Positions 35,291-44,611 of a stretch of 64,000 nt of DNA are shown one piece after another (within the stretch, counting starts at the first letter, position 1; the number at the start of each line of letters is the position of its first letter). The notes beneath the pieces were generated by a model that saw only the letters and a list, made by a program, of their open reading frames with translations, was not told the DNA's origin and did not search any database. The translations under genes and the position numbers were made by a program. Where the stretch lies: the NCBI GenBank assembly GCA_028751875.1, contig CM054167.1, positions 19,580,059 to 19,644,058 on the forward strand. The letters are read 5' to 3'. This DNA is from Rapana venosa. Lineage: Eukaryota; Mollusca; Gastropoda; Neogastropoda; Muricidae.

Positions 35291-36419
35291 CATTCACCAG
35301 ATCCATCACTGGCACAATCTCCAGAGGAACCATTTTTAACCTGGCGCCAGGAACACCCCCCTCACACCGACTCCACTGCATCTCCTCCTCCTCCACCCCC
35401 GCCCCAATCTGCTGCCCTCTATCACACGACGAGGAACGCACCCCCTCCCCCACACTCACAGACCCACAAGACCTCACAGGGTCTGTCACTGGGCAATGTG
35501 TTGGCACTTCATGTTGGGATAAGCTGCAGGAATTTTGCATATTGTTCCGCGCCGTCTCGTGTTCGGCTACGCAGTTCGAATTCATGCTGCCAAAATTTAA
35601 AGTATGACTTTTACTGCTGCTGCTGCTGTCGTCGTTGGGACGTGCAACGTCTGTGTGAGGTGGTGTGGTGGTGGTGACGTTGTTTCCATGGTCCGAGGAA
35701 GTCACAACACCGTTCACCTGAACTTTGGTTGAAACGCTTTGGTTTTCGCCACAAGGAAGCGCCGACGAGGTGTCGGCTATTTTACAGTTTGTCGAGGCGG
35801 TCGCTAACCCTTTGCCGCCAACCGTGCCAGGCTGCGCATCTGACATGGTTACGTCTTCATTCTCGGACACGGTTCTCCCCCTTTTCGAACACTTCATCGT
35901 CTCCTCCGAGAGCTGATCCGGAACCTCCTTCTCCCTGTCCGTCGCTTTCTTCACGCTCGCGGTGGTAGAATCGCCGCTCAGCCTCCTCGACACGCAGTCC
36001 GACATTTCTCGACAGTGGAGCACGGCGCAGTGCGAGCACGTGGCTTTGACGTCGGTGGTGACGCAGTCGCATCCCTTGTCGTACGACCTCTCCCCACACC
36101 TCATCCCCCGACCCCCCTCCTGCCTCGAGACCGACCCGTCAGGGAAGCACCGGTGTCCCCCCTTCTTCTCTGTGTCAGGTAACGACGACATGTCGGAAAT
36201 CCAAACACTCCTCTCCCGACTGTCTCCAGGTACGGGCGCTTTGTCGTTCGATTTCTGGCAGAAGTGAAGCGTGCAAGCAGGTTGGGGAGGGAAGGGGGAG
36301 GAGAAGGAGCAGCGCAGACGCTCCAGGAGGGTGAGGAGGGGGTAGGAAGGGGTGGAGAAGCGATGGAAGACCAACGTCTGATGCAGGAAAACGCTCTGAC
36401 CGCTGGACGTGAAACTCGT
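35291..36419 (-). CDS. CMTR2: CMTR2 long exon with Ser/Thr-rich insert
   Basis: The acceptor is AACTTTTGCAG and the exon starts in phase 0 with TSFTSSGQSVFLHQTLVFHR, which continues the preceding ALTRLTAGLVYIMATLFQE as in the family. The donor is AATG|GTAAGTTT. The 1129-nt exon is open throughout (376 codons plus one base). Family-like sequence is found only at both ends (TSF...HFCQK and ARLKMVPLEIVPVMDLVN). The middle, about 300 residues, is rich in S, T, C, G and charged residues, including a run of five Ser, and I do not recognise it. It is probably disordered. Codon use looks coding, with many CG-containing third positions. Confidence 0.85.
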
Positions 36420-36479
36420 CTGCAAAAGTTACACCAGAGGCTGAGATAGAGGCGATGATGGTTGTGTCTGCGGGGGGAG

Positions 36480-37060
36480 GGAGGGGGGGACGTTTTGTGT
36501 GTGTGTGTGTTGTGTGTGTGTGTGTGTGTGTGTGTTGTGTGTGTGTGTGTTTGTGTGTAGGAGGGGTGTCTGCGGGGGAGGGGGGTGACGTTTTGTGTGT
36601 GCGTGTGTGTGTGTGTGTGTGTGTTTGTGTGTAGGAGGGGTGTCTGTGTGAGGGGGGCTTGGGTGTGTGTGTATGTGTTTATGTGTCTGTGTGACTGTCA
36701 TAATAATAATGATGATCATAATCATAATAACAACTATGACGAAGACAAAATCCACAATCACCACCATGACCAGACACAAACCACAAATCACCATAATGAT
36801 GACAATGATGACTATGAAGATAATGAAAAAAAAAATTTTTTAAAAAGCTTTTAAAAATTATTTTTTAAAAAGACTATGAAGATTATGAAGTTGTTGCTAA
36901 CAATGATGGTGATAACAATGATGGTAATGACAATAACAATGATGACGACAATAATAAAGATAACAATGATATTATGTTGGTAATGATGACAATGATGGTA
37001 ATGACAATGCGGGTATGAGGATTATGACCATGACGATGATGATGATAACAATAACAATGA
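36480..37060 (+). repeat. GT microsatellite then GAT/AAT-rich tract
   Basis: GT runs with two copies of the block gtgtctg, cgggggaggg, gacgttttgtgtg at 36460-36660. ATGATAATG-type sequence follows to 37060. Confidence 0.8.
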
Positions 37061-37120
37061 CTCTTTACTTCATGAAACAACATAACCGTGATGTAAACCA
37101 ACCACATGTCAGGCTAAAGG
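37061..37120 (-). repeat. Displaced copy of a CMTR2 exon edge with donor
   Basis: The - strand reads GLVYI-like (WLVYITVMLFHE), then GTAAAGAG, matching the end of the exon at 39859 (GLVYIMATLFQE then GTGAATAG). Confidence 0.7.
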
Positions 37121-37189
37121 ACAAGAAAATCATTTTTCTGTTTTTCGATATCTGTTTTTTTGCATTTGGCAAATGAATAGCTCAAGTCT

Positions 37190-37758
37190 ATCTGTTACAA
37201 AAGCAGTTGTACACTGCAGGCCCTCTCTACCAGTCTCCACAGAGCTTCTTGGCCACTGGGGTGGTATGGGTCAGTCAGGCCAGATCCTCTTTCAGAGCGC
37301 CTCGTGTAGCAGGCAGGACTGAATCACAGTCATGTTCTGTTGTCTGGCTGCCAGTCTTGCAAGGGCACTGCTCTGTATGTGTGGCCTGTGTAGAGTTTTG
37401 TATACATATCGGTGGTTTAGGCAGTTGGGGCAGTTGTCCTGAGTCTGAATATGCAGATCTGCTCCCATATCGTGTCAGCAGGTGGTAGTAAGGGTCTGCC
37501 CTGTTGTAGTGTGGATGTTGTTTGTTGTATCCACTCGTTGCTGTTTGGCCTTGATGATGGGTCTGGGCTTCAGAAAAAAAACTTGACAGACCTGTCCATC
37601 CACTTGCTCTTGCCTGGTGCCCTCCTTCTGCCAGGGAGTCAGTCAGCTTTAGTCTCGTTGCCGAGCACATAGCAATGGGAGGGGATCCACTGAAGGACCA
37701 CTGTATGACTCCTGAAGGGGGAAGCAAGAATTCGTTCAGGTCGGTATTTCTGTTGGGC
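37190..37758 (-). mobile_element. LINE fragment with RNase H domain
   Basis: Two - frames combine to VVLQWIPSHCYVLGNETKAD and DSLAEGGHQ, the His/Asp end of RNase H in LINE polyproteins. After this come ADPYYHLLTR, then CPCKTGSQTTEHDC (a Cys-Cys-His-type end). Frameshifts and stops show that it is dead. A related piece lies at 39215-39620. Confidence 0.75.
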
Positions 37759-37770
37759 TGTAAGGAATGT

Positions 37771-38163
37771 ACCCCCGTGGGACTCCCGGGGTATGCTTGC
37801 AAAGCGAGCACTGCAAGAATAGGATCCCTGCCCTCCCAACCAGGCATGTCGTAAGAGGCGACTAAGGTGGAACCCTTCCTCCAGGTTGGGGGTTGGGCAC
37901 AGGGCTAACAACCCTGTCCCGTAAAAGAAGAGAAGTTACGGAAACAGCAACAGAGAAAACTTCTACTTTTGCGTGCGAAGGACCTCCCGGGTCCAGTGAG
38001 ACTCGTACGAATGCTGATGGCCAAAGCCGAGGAGATGAAGGCCATGCAGCTCTCTTGGGGATCAGTGACTAGGTTGGCCCAGGATAGGCAGGAGTGGAAG
38101 CGCTTTGTTGCTGCCCTACACACCACTGGGTGAAATGGTTGATGATGATGATGATGATAATGA
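37771..38163 (+). mobile_element. Internally deleted LINE derivative with 12-bp target duplication, copy 1
   Basis: The left part is non-coding (gtaagaggcgactaagg, gggcacagggctaacaac, cctgtcccgtaaaag). It is joined to a LINE 3' end coding LSWGSVTRLAQDRQEWKRFV, then AALHTTG and a (GATGAT) tail. TGTAAGGAATGT flanks it at 37759-37770 and 38164-38175. Copy 2 is at 42271. Confidence 0.85.
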
Positions 38164-38175
38164 TGTAAGGAATGT

Positions 38176-38365
38176 AAGACAGACACATGGTGCATCTACT
38201 GTCAAGAAGACTACTCTGTGGGAAGTATGTGAGCTGGCCATAGAATACCATTATGATTATGATGATAATGATGATTATGATGATCATGATGAAGATGACC
38301 TCCGAAAGAGGATGTGGCCTGACCTCACCCCAGTGGCCAAGAAGTTCTATGGTTCCATGACAATT
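38176..38365. repeat. GAT-rich tract and small LINE piece
   Basis: ATGATTATG repeats at 38250-38298, followed on + by DDLRKRMWPDLTPVAKKFYG, which looks like the end of the same RNase-H LINE in the opposite orientation. Confidence 0.5.
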
Positions 38366-38580
38366 CCTCTTCGGATGAGACTATAAACCGAGAACCCGTG
38401 TGAAAACGCATGCAGAACATCTTGCGCACACGTTAAATCCTGTTCCGCTTTTCGTAAGAGTAGACCACTGTGTGCCGGTGGGAACAGATGACAGAATTTA
38501 CAAAAACCGCATATACACAGGGACTGGATGTAAAAAAGCACATAAGTGCTTATTCCATTATCCTCGATATAAAAAATGTA
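38366..38580 (+). mobile_element. SINE II/III, body and tail A
   Basis: cggatgagactataaaccgag to ccattatcctcgatataaa. Confidence 0.85.
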
Positions 38581-38611
38581 ATTAAAAATTTTTTTTATCA
38601 TTTTTTTTTAA

Positions 38612-39082
38612 CTCACTCGGGACGGCCAATTCTCTCCCTTGCTTTTCCCCACAGACGGACCATTTGTAATGGTTAGTAAAAAAAAATCATAAAAAATACA
38701 AAACACATAGTAAGAAAATGAAATTTTCTGAACTTATGTATAATATGCTGGGTTAGTACATATAAAAAAAATGAAGCTCTCGCTTTAGTAAAACGCCGTC
38801 GTCGAGACCTAATCTGATCCCTGCTATTTTGCCTGAGTTTGCTGGGCGTGTGGGCTACTCTCTACAACCGCGAACAAAGAGCTCGGAACACATGGAATCA
38901 CCCGACAACGCACTGCATTCGACCTTGGACAGGCTCACAAAGCTATGTTTAGCTGCACGAGTCATAGTATCATGCGGCCGCCATGTGAAAAATCTGCAAA
39001 CAGCAAATCTGCTATAGCGGCGAGTCGTCCAAAACCGTGGCTTTACACCGATCCGCTATAGCGGACAGCCGTCCTCTGAGAG
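38612..39082. mobile_element. TTAA-bounded non-autonomous DNA element, 471 bp
   Basis: TTAA occurs at both edges (38608-38611 and 39083-39086). Imperfect inverted ends are CTCACTCGGGACGGCC at the left and, read inward on -, CTCTCAGAGGACGGCT at the right, matching 11 of 16. Internal ccgctatagcgg palindromes lie near 39020 and 39055. It has no ORF of note. Confidence 0.65.
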
Positions 39083-39086
39083 TTAA

Positions 39087-39140
39087 TGGAATAGCGTGGT
39101 TTGATGTAGACCAACACTGCCATACATCAGGCTGAAGACA
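39087..39140 (-). repeat. Displaced copy of a CMTR2 exon edge
   Basis: The + sequence gtggtttgatgtagacca then catacatcaggctgaag aligns with the edge of the exon at 39859 and with the copies at 37061 and 39685. Confidence 0.6.
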
Positions 39141-39214
39141 ACAGTATCACTGTGATCATGATGAAGATGATTATGATTCTTCTTCTGCTTCTGCTGCTTT
39201 GCTGAGCGCTCAGA

Positions 39215-39620
39215 CAGTAGCAACTCCCGAGGCCCTGACAAATGCTGCCGTGCACTGAAGGCCCTCCCTCCAGGGGTCCAAAGAGTTTGTACGTCCCTCA
39301 TCGGCAGATAGGTCAGTAGGCCAGATATCGGCCCTCAGGTTTTGGTGTGTTGGATAGACAGGTCTGGAGGAAGTGTTCTGCTGTAATGGGAGAAAGTGCC
39401 ACAGGGGCGCGCCTCAGAAACACCAATGTGGAACTTGGTAAACGTGTGATGTCTGAGTCTGCAGTGTCCAGTCCTCAGCCTCACAATTGTTCCTTGGTCT
39501 TCTCTGGGGAGGAGATAGTAGTAGTCATCCTTTCTGGTGAAACTAGGGTTCTGCTGAAGCCGTCTTCTCTTTTGCTTTTCCTTCACAATTGTCAATGCCT
39601 CTTCATACGTCACCTCCTGC
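39215..39620 (-). mobile_element. LINE fragment, RNase-H-LINE C-terminus
   Basis: The - frame reads DDYYYLLPREDQGTIVRLRT, then GHCRLRHHTFTKFHIGVSEA and PCGT. This corresponds to the YYHL...LRTGH.RL..H...K.HIG block of the 37190 fragment. Confidence 0.7.
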
Positions 39621-39684
39621 TTATGTATCATGATAATGATGATTATGACAATGATCATCATGATCATGATGACAATGACAATTC

Positions 39685-39741
39685 CTCTTTACCTCCTGGA
39701 ACAGTGTGGCGATGATGCAAATCAGCCCTGCCACAAGTCAG
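39685..39741 (-). repeat. Displaced copy of a CMTR2 exon edge with donor
   Basis: The - strand reads GLICIIATLFQE followed by GTAAAGAG, a near copy of the true exon end 120 bp away. Confidence 0.75.
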
Positions 39742-39858
39742 GTTGAAGACAGGAATACCATTACGATCATGATGAAGACGATAATGATGATTACGACAAT
39801 GATGAAGATTACGACGACAACGACGATGATGATGATGACAATAACAACGACTATTCAC

Positions 39859-39957
39859 CTCCTGGAAGAGAGTGGCCATGATGTAGACGAGCCCGGCTGT
39901 CAGTCGTGTCAGGGCCAGAGGCATGATCAGCACCACAGAACTCTCATTCTGCAGGTA
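39859..39957 (-). CDS. CMTR2: CMTR2 exon (LALTRLTAGLVY)
   Basis: The acceptor TGTGTTTTCAG is followed by TACCTGCAG. The exon reads YLQNESSVVLIMPLALTRL, then TAGLVYIMATLFQE, and the donor is GAG|GTGAATAG. It is 99 nt in phase 0 at both ends. The ...LP-LTR-x-x-AGL-(I/V)-(F/Y)-V sequence belongs to the C-terminal pseudo-methyltransferase part of the family. Confidence 0.88.
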
Positions 39958-40269
39958 CTGAAAACACACATAGGCATGTCAGAAATGCGTGTATGCATGC
40001 ACAAAAACACATGACTGATTTGGTCAGGAATCGCCAGAACTGCATTTTCCTTTTTTGTTTATTGTAGTTCAGTAGGGTCAGGAATTTTTTTTTTAAATTA
40101 TTTTACAGGTACTGATTCTCCAAGATTCTTTCTCCCATACATTACCAACTATACCCCCCTCCCCTAACACACTCACACACCCTCCTTTTCTCTCTCTCTC
40201 TGTCTCTCCCTCCCCCCACCCCTTGAAACAGTCTAATATCACAACTTGTGAAAAGATGTTAAATAAAAT

Positions 40270-40500
40270 TTGCAACACTCACACACACATACACACATGT
40301 TCAGTACATGCACACACACACACACAACTTTCACACACACACATGCACACACACACATGCACATGCACACACACACTCACACACACACTCACACACACAC
40401 ACACTCACACACACACTCACACACACACATTCACTCACACACACACACACACACACACACACATGCACACACTCACACTCACACACACACACATCTATCA
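40270..40500 (+). repeat. (CA)n / (CACT)n microsatellite
   Basis: CA runs with regular T interruptions. Confidence 0.9.
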
Positions 40501-40712
40501 TTAATCAAAATCCAACCTTATGCAACCATTCTACCATGCTGTTGTTGTTGTTGTTGGTATTGTTGTCTAAGCAATACAATATCATCCATTGTTCCCTTTA
40601 ATATCACTCTCTTTCATTATCTTTGACAATATCTTCATTTCTGCATTGCTGTGCTAATATCATCATCATCATCATCAAGACCAGCACTGTCATCCCAATA
40701 GTTAAATTAAAA

Positions 40713-40930
40713 TAGGTAAAAGTGTATCCATAACTATGCAGGTGTTGGGAAGCAAAGTGTCAGAGACCTCAGCTTCTCTAGGGGCCAGCATCTAGAGAAT
40801 AGGGGCCAGCATCTAGAGAATAGGGGCCAGCATCTAGAGAACAGGGGCCAGCATCTTGAGAATAGGGGCCAGCATCTTGAGAATAGGGGCCAGCATCTTG
40901 AGGGTGGCACCCGCATTCCAACCTCAGGGA
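40713..40930 (-). mobile_element. SINE I with internal 21-bp expansion
   Basis: The SINE I 3' end at the left leads into seven copies of aggggccagcatcta-type 21-bp units (40774-40900), where other copies have one. The head is lost. Confidence 0.8.
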
Positions 40931-41159
40931 TACAATAAGTTTCAAATTCAAACTGCTCTCCCTCCCCATCACCACCCCCCCTCCCTCCACCCCACCCCCC
41001 AACAAAAATCACCAACATACAAAGCCATCTCATTTTTGTCTCTCTTCAAGCGATGTGTCCAGGTTTTTTTTGCCTATGTCAGCAGGTCATTCTGCAAAAC
41101 TTTGCCACGGAGAGCACACTCTTGCTGCTAAAGTTCATTTACATACATTTCTTCTCCTT

Positions 41160-41835
41160 CTTCGCCAAACACTCAGACAGCAACTACTGTGGTCTGTTAT
41201 ATGAGCGAAAATGCGCTGTGCTTCTTCTTCTTCTTCCTTTTTTGTCATGTTTCTCCCAGGGGAGGTTTGACATTGATGAGCCTTCTCCATCTCTCTCTGT
41301 TTTGAGTTTCCTCCCTATTTATGCTCCTTTCTCTAAGATCATCTGCAATACAGGCAGCCAGGGTTTTGCTAGGTCTTCCCTTTGGTCTCTTTCCATCCAC
41401 TACGAAGTTCATTGCTCTTTTTATGATGTGGTGGTCTGCTTTCTGTTGAACGTGCCCAAACCAGCGCAGTCTATTGGTACTAGCTACAGACTTCAGATCA
41501 TCAACTTTGCACATTCTCCATAGTTCTTCATTCGTGATCCTGTCTTCCCAAAATGCGCTATGCTGCTGTCATTAGCGTGACTGACAAGTCAGGCCCAGTG
41601 CACCCAACTTCAGCGTGGGAGAGCGTTGTTTTCTTTTCAGTCTTTCGGGGGGAGGAAAAAAAGGTATGAGAAATGGACCAAGAAAGCAGAAAATAAGACA
41701 AGAAGGAGGTGACAGGAAAGAAAAGGGACATAACAAGGCAGAAACAAAGAGAGGGATAGAAAAGAGGAAATTCCTAGCACAGAATGAGGATGTTATTTAA
41801 ACTGACAGGCCCCAGGCATCTTCACATGGGAGGAA
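41160..41835 (+). repeat. R7 repeat split by a LINE fragment
   Basis: The left part (cactcagacagcaactactg, aaaatgcgct) ends at 41220 and the right part restarts at 41550 and runs through gacaagtcaggcccag, ggaccaagaaagcagaaaa and ggatagaaaagagg. Confidence 0.8.
41221..41549 (-). mobile_element. LINE 3' end, type L2a, in R7, 13-bp target duplication
   Basis: The - strand reads MCKVDDLKSVASTNRLRWFG, HVQQKADHH, KRAMNFVVDGKRPKGRP and KPPLGET with a GAAGAAG tail. AAAATGCGCT(G/A)TG flanks it at 41208-41220 and 41550-41562, with one mismatch. Confidence 0.83.
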
Positions 41836-41869
41836 ATTTACATTCATTTATTCACTTATTTATACCACT

Positions 41870-42268
41870 TTAAGTCACTGCAGTTTTCTCTGCATAAAAT
41901 TCGGGCTGTTCTCCCCAGGGAGAGCCTGTTGCCACAAGAGCAGTGTCACCCATTAATTTTTTTTTTTTCTTTTCCTGTCTGCAACTGTATTTGTTTCCCT
42001 ATCAGAGTGGCGTTTTTCTACAGAATTTTGCCAGGGACAACTCTCTTGTTGCCGTGGGTTCTTTCACGTGCGCTAAATAATTTTGTGTAACACAAGGGAC
42101 CCCAGTTTATTGTCCCATTCGAAAGACTAGCACCCAGACCACCACTCATGGTCTAATGGATAGGGGGGAAAGTTTCGGGGCCCAAACAGGAGATCAAACC
42201 ACCGCACACTTCCAACCTGGACTTTTCAGTTTCTAGGCAAGCGTGTTACCTCTAGACCACCTTCCACA
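41870..42268 (-). mobile_element. R6 repeat, full length with tRNA-like head
   Basis: On the - strand the right end gives an A-box-like GGTCTAGAGGTAACACGC and B-box-like GGTTTGATCTCC. The body carries the gggaccccagtttattgtc (+) relative of the SINE body. Hence it is a SINE of the same superfamily. Confidence 0.65.
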
Positions 42269-42269
42269 A

Positions 42270-42706
42270 ACCCCCGTGGGACTCCCGGGGTATGCTTGCA
42301 AAGCGAGTATTGCAAGAATAGGATCCCTGCCCTCCAACCAGGCATGTCGTAAGAGGCGACTAAGGTGGAACCCTTCCTCCAGGTTGGGGGTTGGGCACAG
42401 GGCTAACAACCCTGTCCCGTAAAAGAAGAGAAGTTACGGAAACAGCAACAGAGAACACTTCTACTTTTGCGTGCGAAGGACCTCCTGGGTCCAGTGAGAC
42501 TCGTATGAATGCTGATGGCCAAAGCTGAGAAGAAGCTACCAGCAGGATAAGACCAAAAGCAACATGGAGGACGGTAGAAAGTGAGATGAAGGCCATGCAG
42601 CACACTTGGGGATCAGTGACTAGGATGGCCCAGGATAGGCAGGAGTGGAAGCGCTTTGTTGCTGCCCTACACACACCACTGGGTGTAATGGTTATTGATG
42701 ATGACG
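42270..42706 (+). mobile_element. Internally deleted LINE derivative, copy 2
   Basis: Almost identical to 37771-38163 apart from an extra ~55-bp block (agaagctaccagcagg, caacatggaggacgg). Near-duplicates ACCTTCC(A/G)CAA lie at 42259-42269 and 42707-42717. It is inserted between R6 and R5. Confidence 0.8.
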
Positions 42707-42716
42707 ACCTTCCGCA

Positions 42717-43030
42717 ATGCACCGAACGCTGACGTGATTTTCAATATACATATTTGATCTTCTGCACATATATTTACAAACACAAAGGGAATTAAGGCAC
42801 TGGCAGGTCTGCACTTCAAGTTGGCCTGGAAAATTCTATAAAAATAATTTAAATTTTAAAAATCCCCACCCTTAATTCACCCGACGCCGCAACAAAGGCA
42901 GAAATCAAGGGAGAGGGATAGAACAGAGGAAACTCTTAGCACAAAATTTCCACAAAGTGGGGATTGCTATTTATACTGACAGCCCCCCCTCCCCCCCCCG
43001 CAACTCCCCTCCCTGGCATCCCCACAGGTG
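42717..43030 (-). repeat. R5 then R7 fragments
   Basis: R5 (gaacgctgacgtgatttt, gcactggcaggtctgcac) to 42890, then the R7 end (gggatagaacagagg, ggcatccccacagg). Confidence 0.65.
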
Positions 43031-43094
43031 AGGGAGGGAGGGGGGGGGGGGAGGGACGGAGGGTGGTGGTAATGGACACACACTTCACACCCCG

Positions 43095-43153
43095 AGCACT
43101 TTGATTTGTTCCTTTACAAGATTCAGCGCTATATAAATTCCATACATTATTAT
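43095..43153 (+). repeat. R8 fragment
   Basis: cgagcactttgatttgttcc, then agcgctatataaattccata and cattatta. Confidence 0.7.
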
Positions 43154-43451
43154 GGGGACGGGATAGCTCAGTGGTCGGAGCACTCGCTTTCCCCTAGCCA
43201 AGTTAAGCAGCGTCGAGCATGGTTACTAGTTGGATGGGTGACCGTTTGCGCCGCGCCTTGGCTTCAGTACAGTTCCCCCAGTTCACCCAGCTGTAAATGG
43301 GTACCTGCCCTCTTTAGGGTCAGGGAAGGTAAAGCAGCGAGGGAGAGGAGATGGGCACCGCCGCCCTCAATATGCTGGCCCCTAGAGAAGTGAGGTCTCT
43401 GACGCCTCGCTCCCCTACGACCTTATAGGTTATGGGACTCCTTTACTTTAC
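43154..43451 (+). mobile_element. SINE I, full length, reference copy
   Basis: tRNA-like A box GATAGCTCAGTGGTCGGAGC is followed by a 5S-rRNA-like stretch (AAGTTAAGCAGCGTCGAGC, GGTTAC, TTGGATGGGTGACCG), a unique body and the 3' end CTCCTTTACTTTA. About 298 bp. It ends 60 bp from a CMTR2 donor. Confidence 0.92.
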
Positions 43452-43510
43452 TTTCTTACTACATTATTATTATTGTTATTGTTATTCAAAGCCGTATTTC
43501 CCATACTCAC

Positions 43511-43909
43511 ACCGCAGAAACCCAGCACCACCTCTATCAACTGCCGCCGGCGCCCCACCTCCTCCCTCCCCATCAGGTGCGGGCACGTCAGATCCACCAC
43601 CACCCCCACCACCTCCTCCTCGTCCCCATCCAGCATCGTCAGGTCCTCCACCGACCCCAGTCGACGAACGCCCAAGTCCGACAACTCCGGAGAATCCGCC
43701 GGCCAAAAGCCCGTCACGCTTCCTTTCAGGGGAAGGTGGTAGATGGCGGGCTGGGTGGATGTCGGGGTACAGGGGTAGGGGTGGTGGTGGTGGTGGTGGT
43801 GGGGTTTGGTGGTGGTGGTGGTGGAGGAGGAGAGGCGTAGCAGGTGGACGGCTTGTTTGAGGGTGGAGGTAGAATGGTCGGCTAGGTTTTTCTGCTGTTG
43901 CATGTTCAC
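43511..43909 (-). CDS. CMTR2: CMTR2 exon with His-rich insert
   Basis: The acceptor is GTGGTCTCAG and the donor GGT|GTGAGTATGG, with 133 codons in phase 0. It reads VNMQQQKNLADHSTSTLKQA, then a run of Ser/Thr and seven His, then IYHLPLKGSVTGFWPADSP and VGVVVDLTCPHLMGREEVG to VLGFCG. The His/Ser-rich part (about 20 residues) looks like an expansion, with GTGGTGGT repeats on the + strand. The rest is diverged family sequence placed by order and phase. Confidence 0.82.
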
Positions 43910-43934
43910 CTGAGACCACACAGTTGCATATTTT

Positions 43935-44160
43935 TATTTTATTTCATTTTTTATATCGAGGATAATGGAATAAGCGCTCACGTGCTTTTTTTTTACATCC
44001 AGTCCCCGTGTGTATGCGGTTTTGTAAATTCTTGTCATCCGTTCCCACCGGCAGGCAATGGCCTACTCTTACGAAAAGCGGAACAGGATTTAACATGTGC
44101 GCAAGATGTTCTGCGTGCGTTCACACACGGGACCTCGGTTTATAATCTCATCTGAAGATT
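43935..44160 (-). mobile_element. SINE II/III, tail A and body
   Basis: tatcgaggataatggaat at the left to ggtttataatctcatctgaag at the right. It starts about 25 bp upstream of the CMTR2 acceptor. Confidence 0.83.
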
Positions 44161-44184
44161 ACAGTGAGTGAACAAAATATTGAT

Positions 44185-44322
44185 TTGCCTCTCATGCACA
44201 TGCACAAATGCATATATGTTTGCATGCATACATACACGTACATACATACACACACACGCATCTAAACACACACACACACAAACCAGTGGAAGACATAAAA
44301 CTGAAGGCTACTATAACTACTT

Positions 44323-44353
<31 letters not shown>

Positions 44354-44600
44354 ACACACACACACAAACCTGTTCCACTTTTTGGAATAGTAGGCCATTA
44401 TGTAACAGTGGGAATGGTTGACAAAATTTACAAAATCGCATACACATGGAGACTGGATGTTAAAAAGCACATGAGTGCTTATTCCATTATCCTTGAAATA
44501 AAGAATATCACTCACACACACACATACACAAACACACACATACACTACACACCCACATACACCTATCCACACCCACCCACACACCCACACCACATCATCC
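44185..44600 (+). repeat. CA and CTA microsatellites around a SINE tail A fragment
   Basis: CA at 44220-44282, CTA at 44318-44352, tail A at 44370-44510, then CA/CCCA to 44600. Confidence 0.8.
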
Positions 44601-44611
44601 TCATTCTCACA

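Noticed and set aside
37275..37847. 190-codon ORF on - as a host gene
   Set aside because: It matches the RNase H end of a LINE (SLAEGGHQ, YYHL, CPCKTG) and crosses the border of a later insertion.
43154..43451. Functional tRNA gene or 5S rRNA gene
   Set aside because: The tRNA part lacks a full cloverleaf and the 5S part is only its internal region. The same unit occurs nine times as a SINE.
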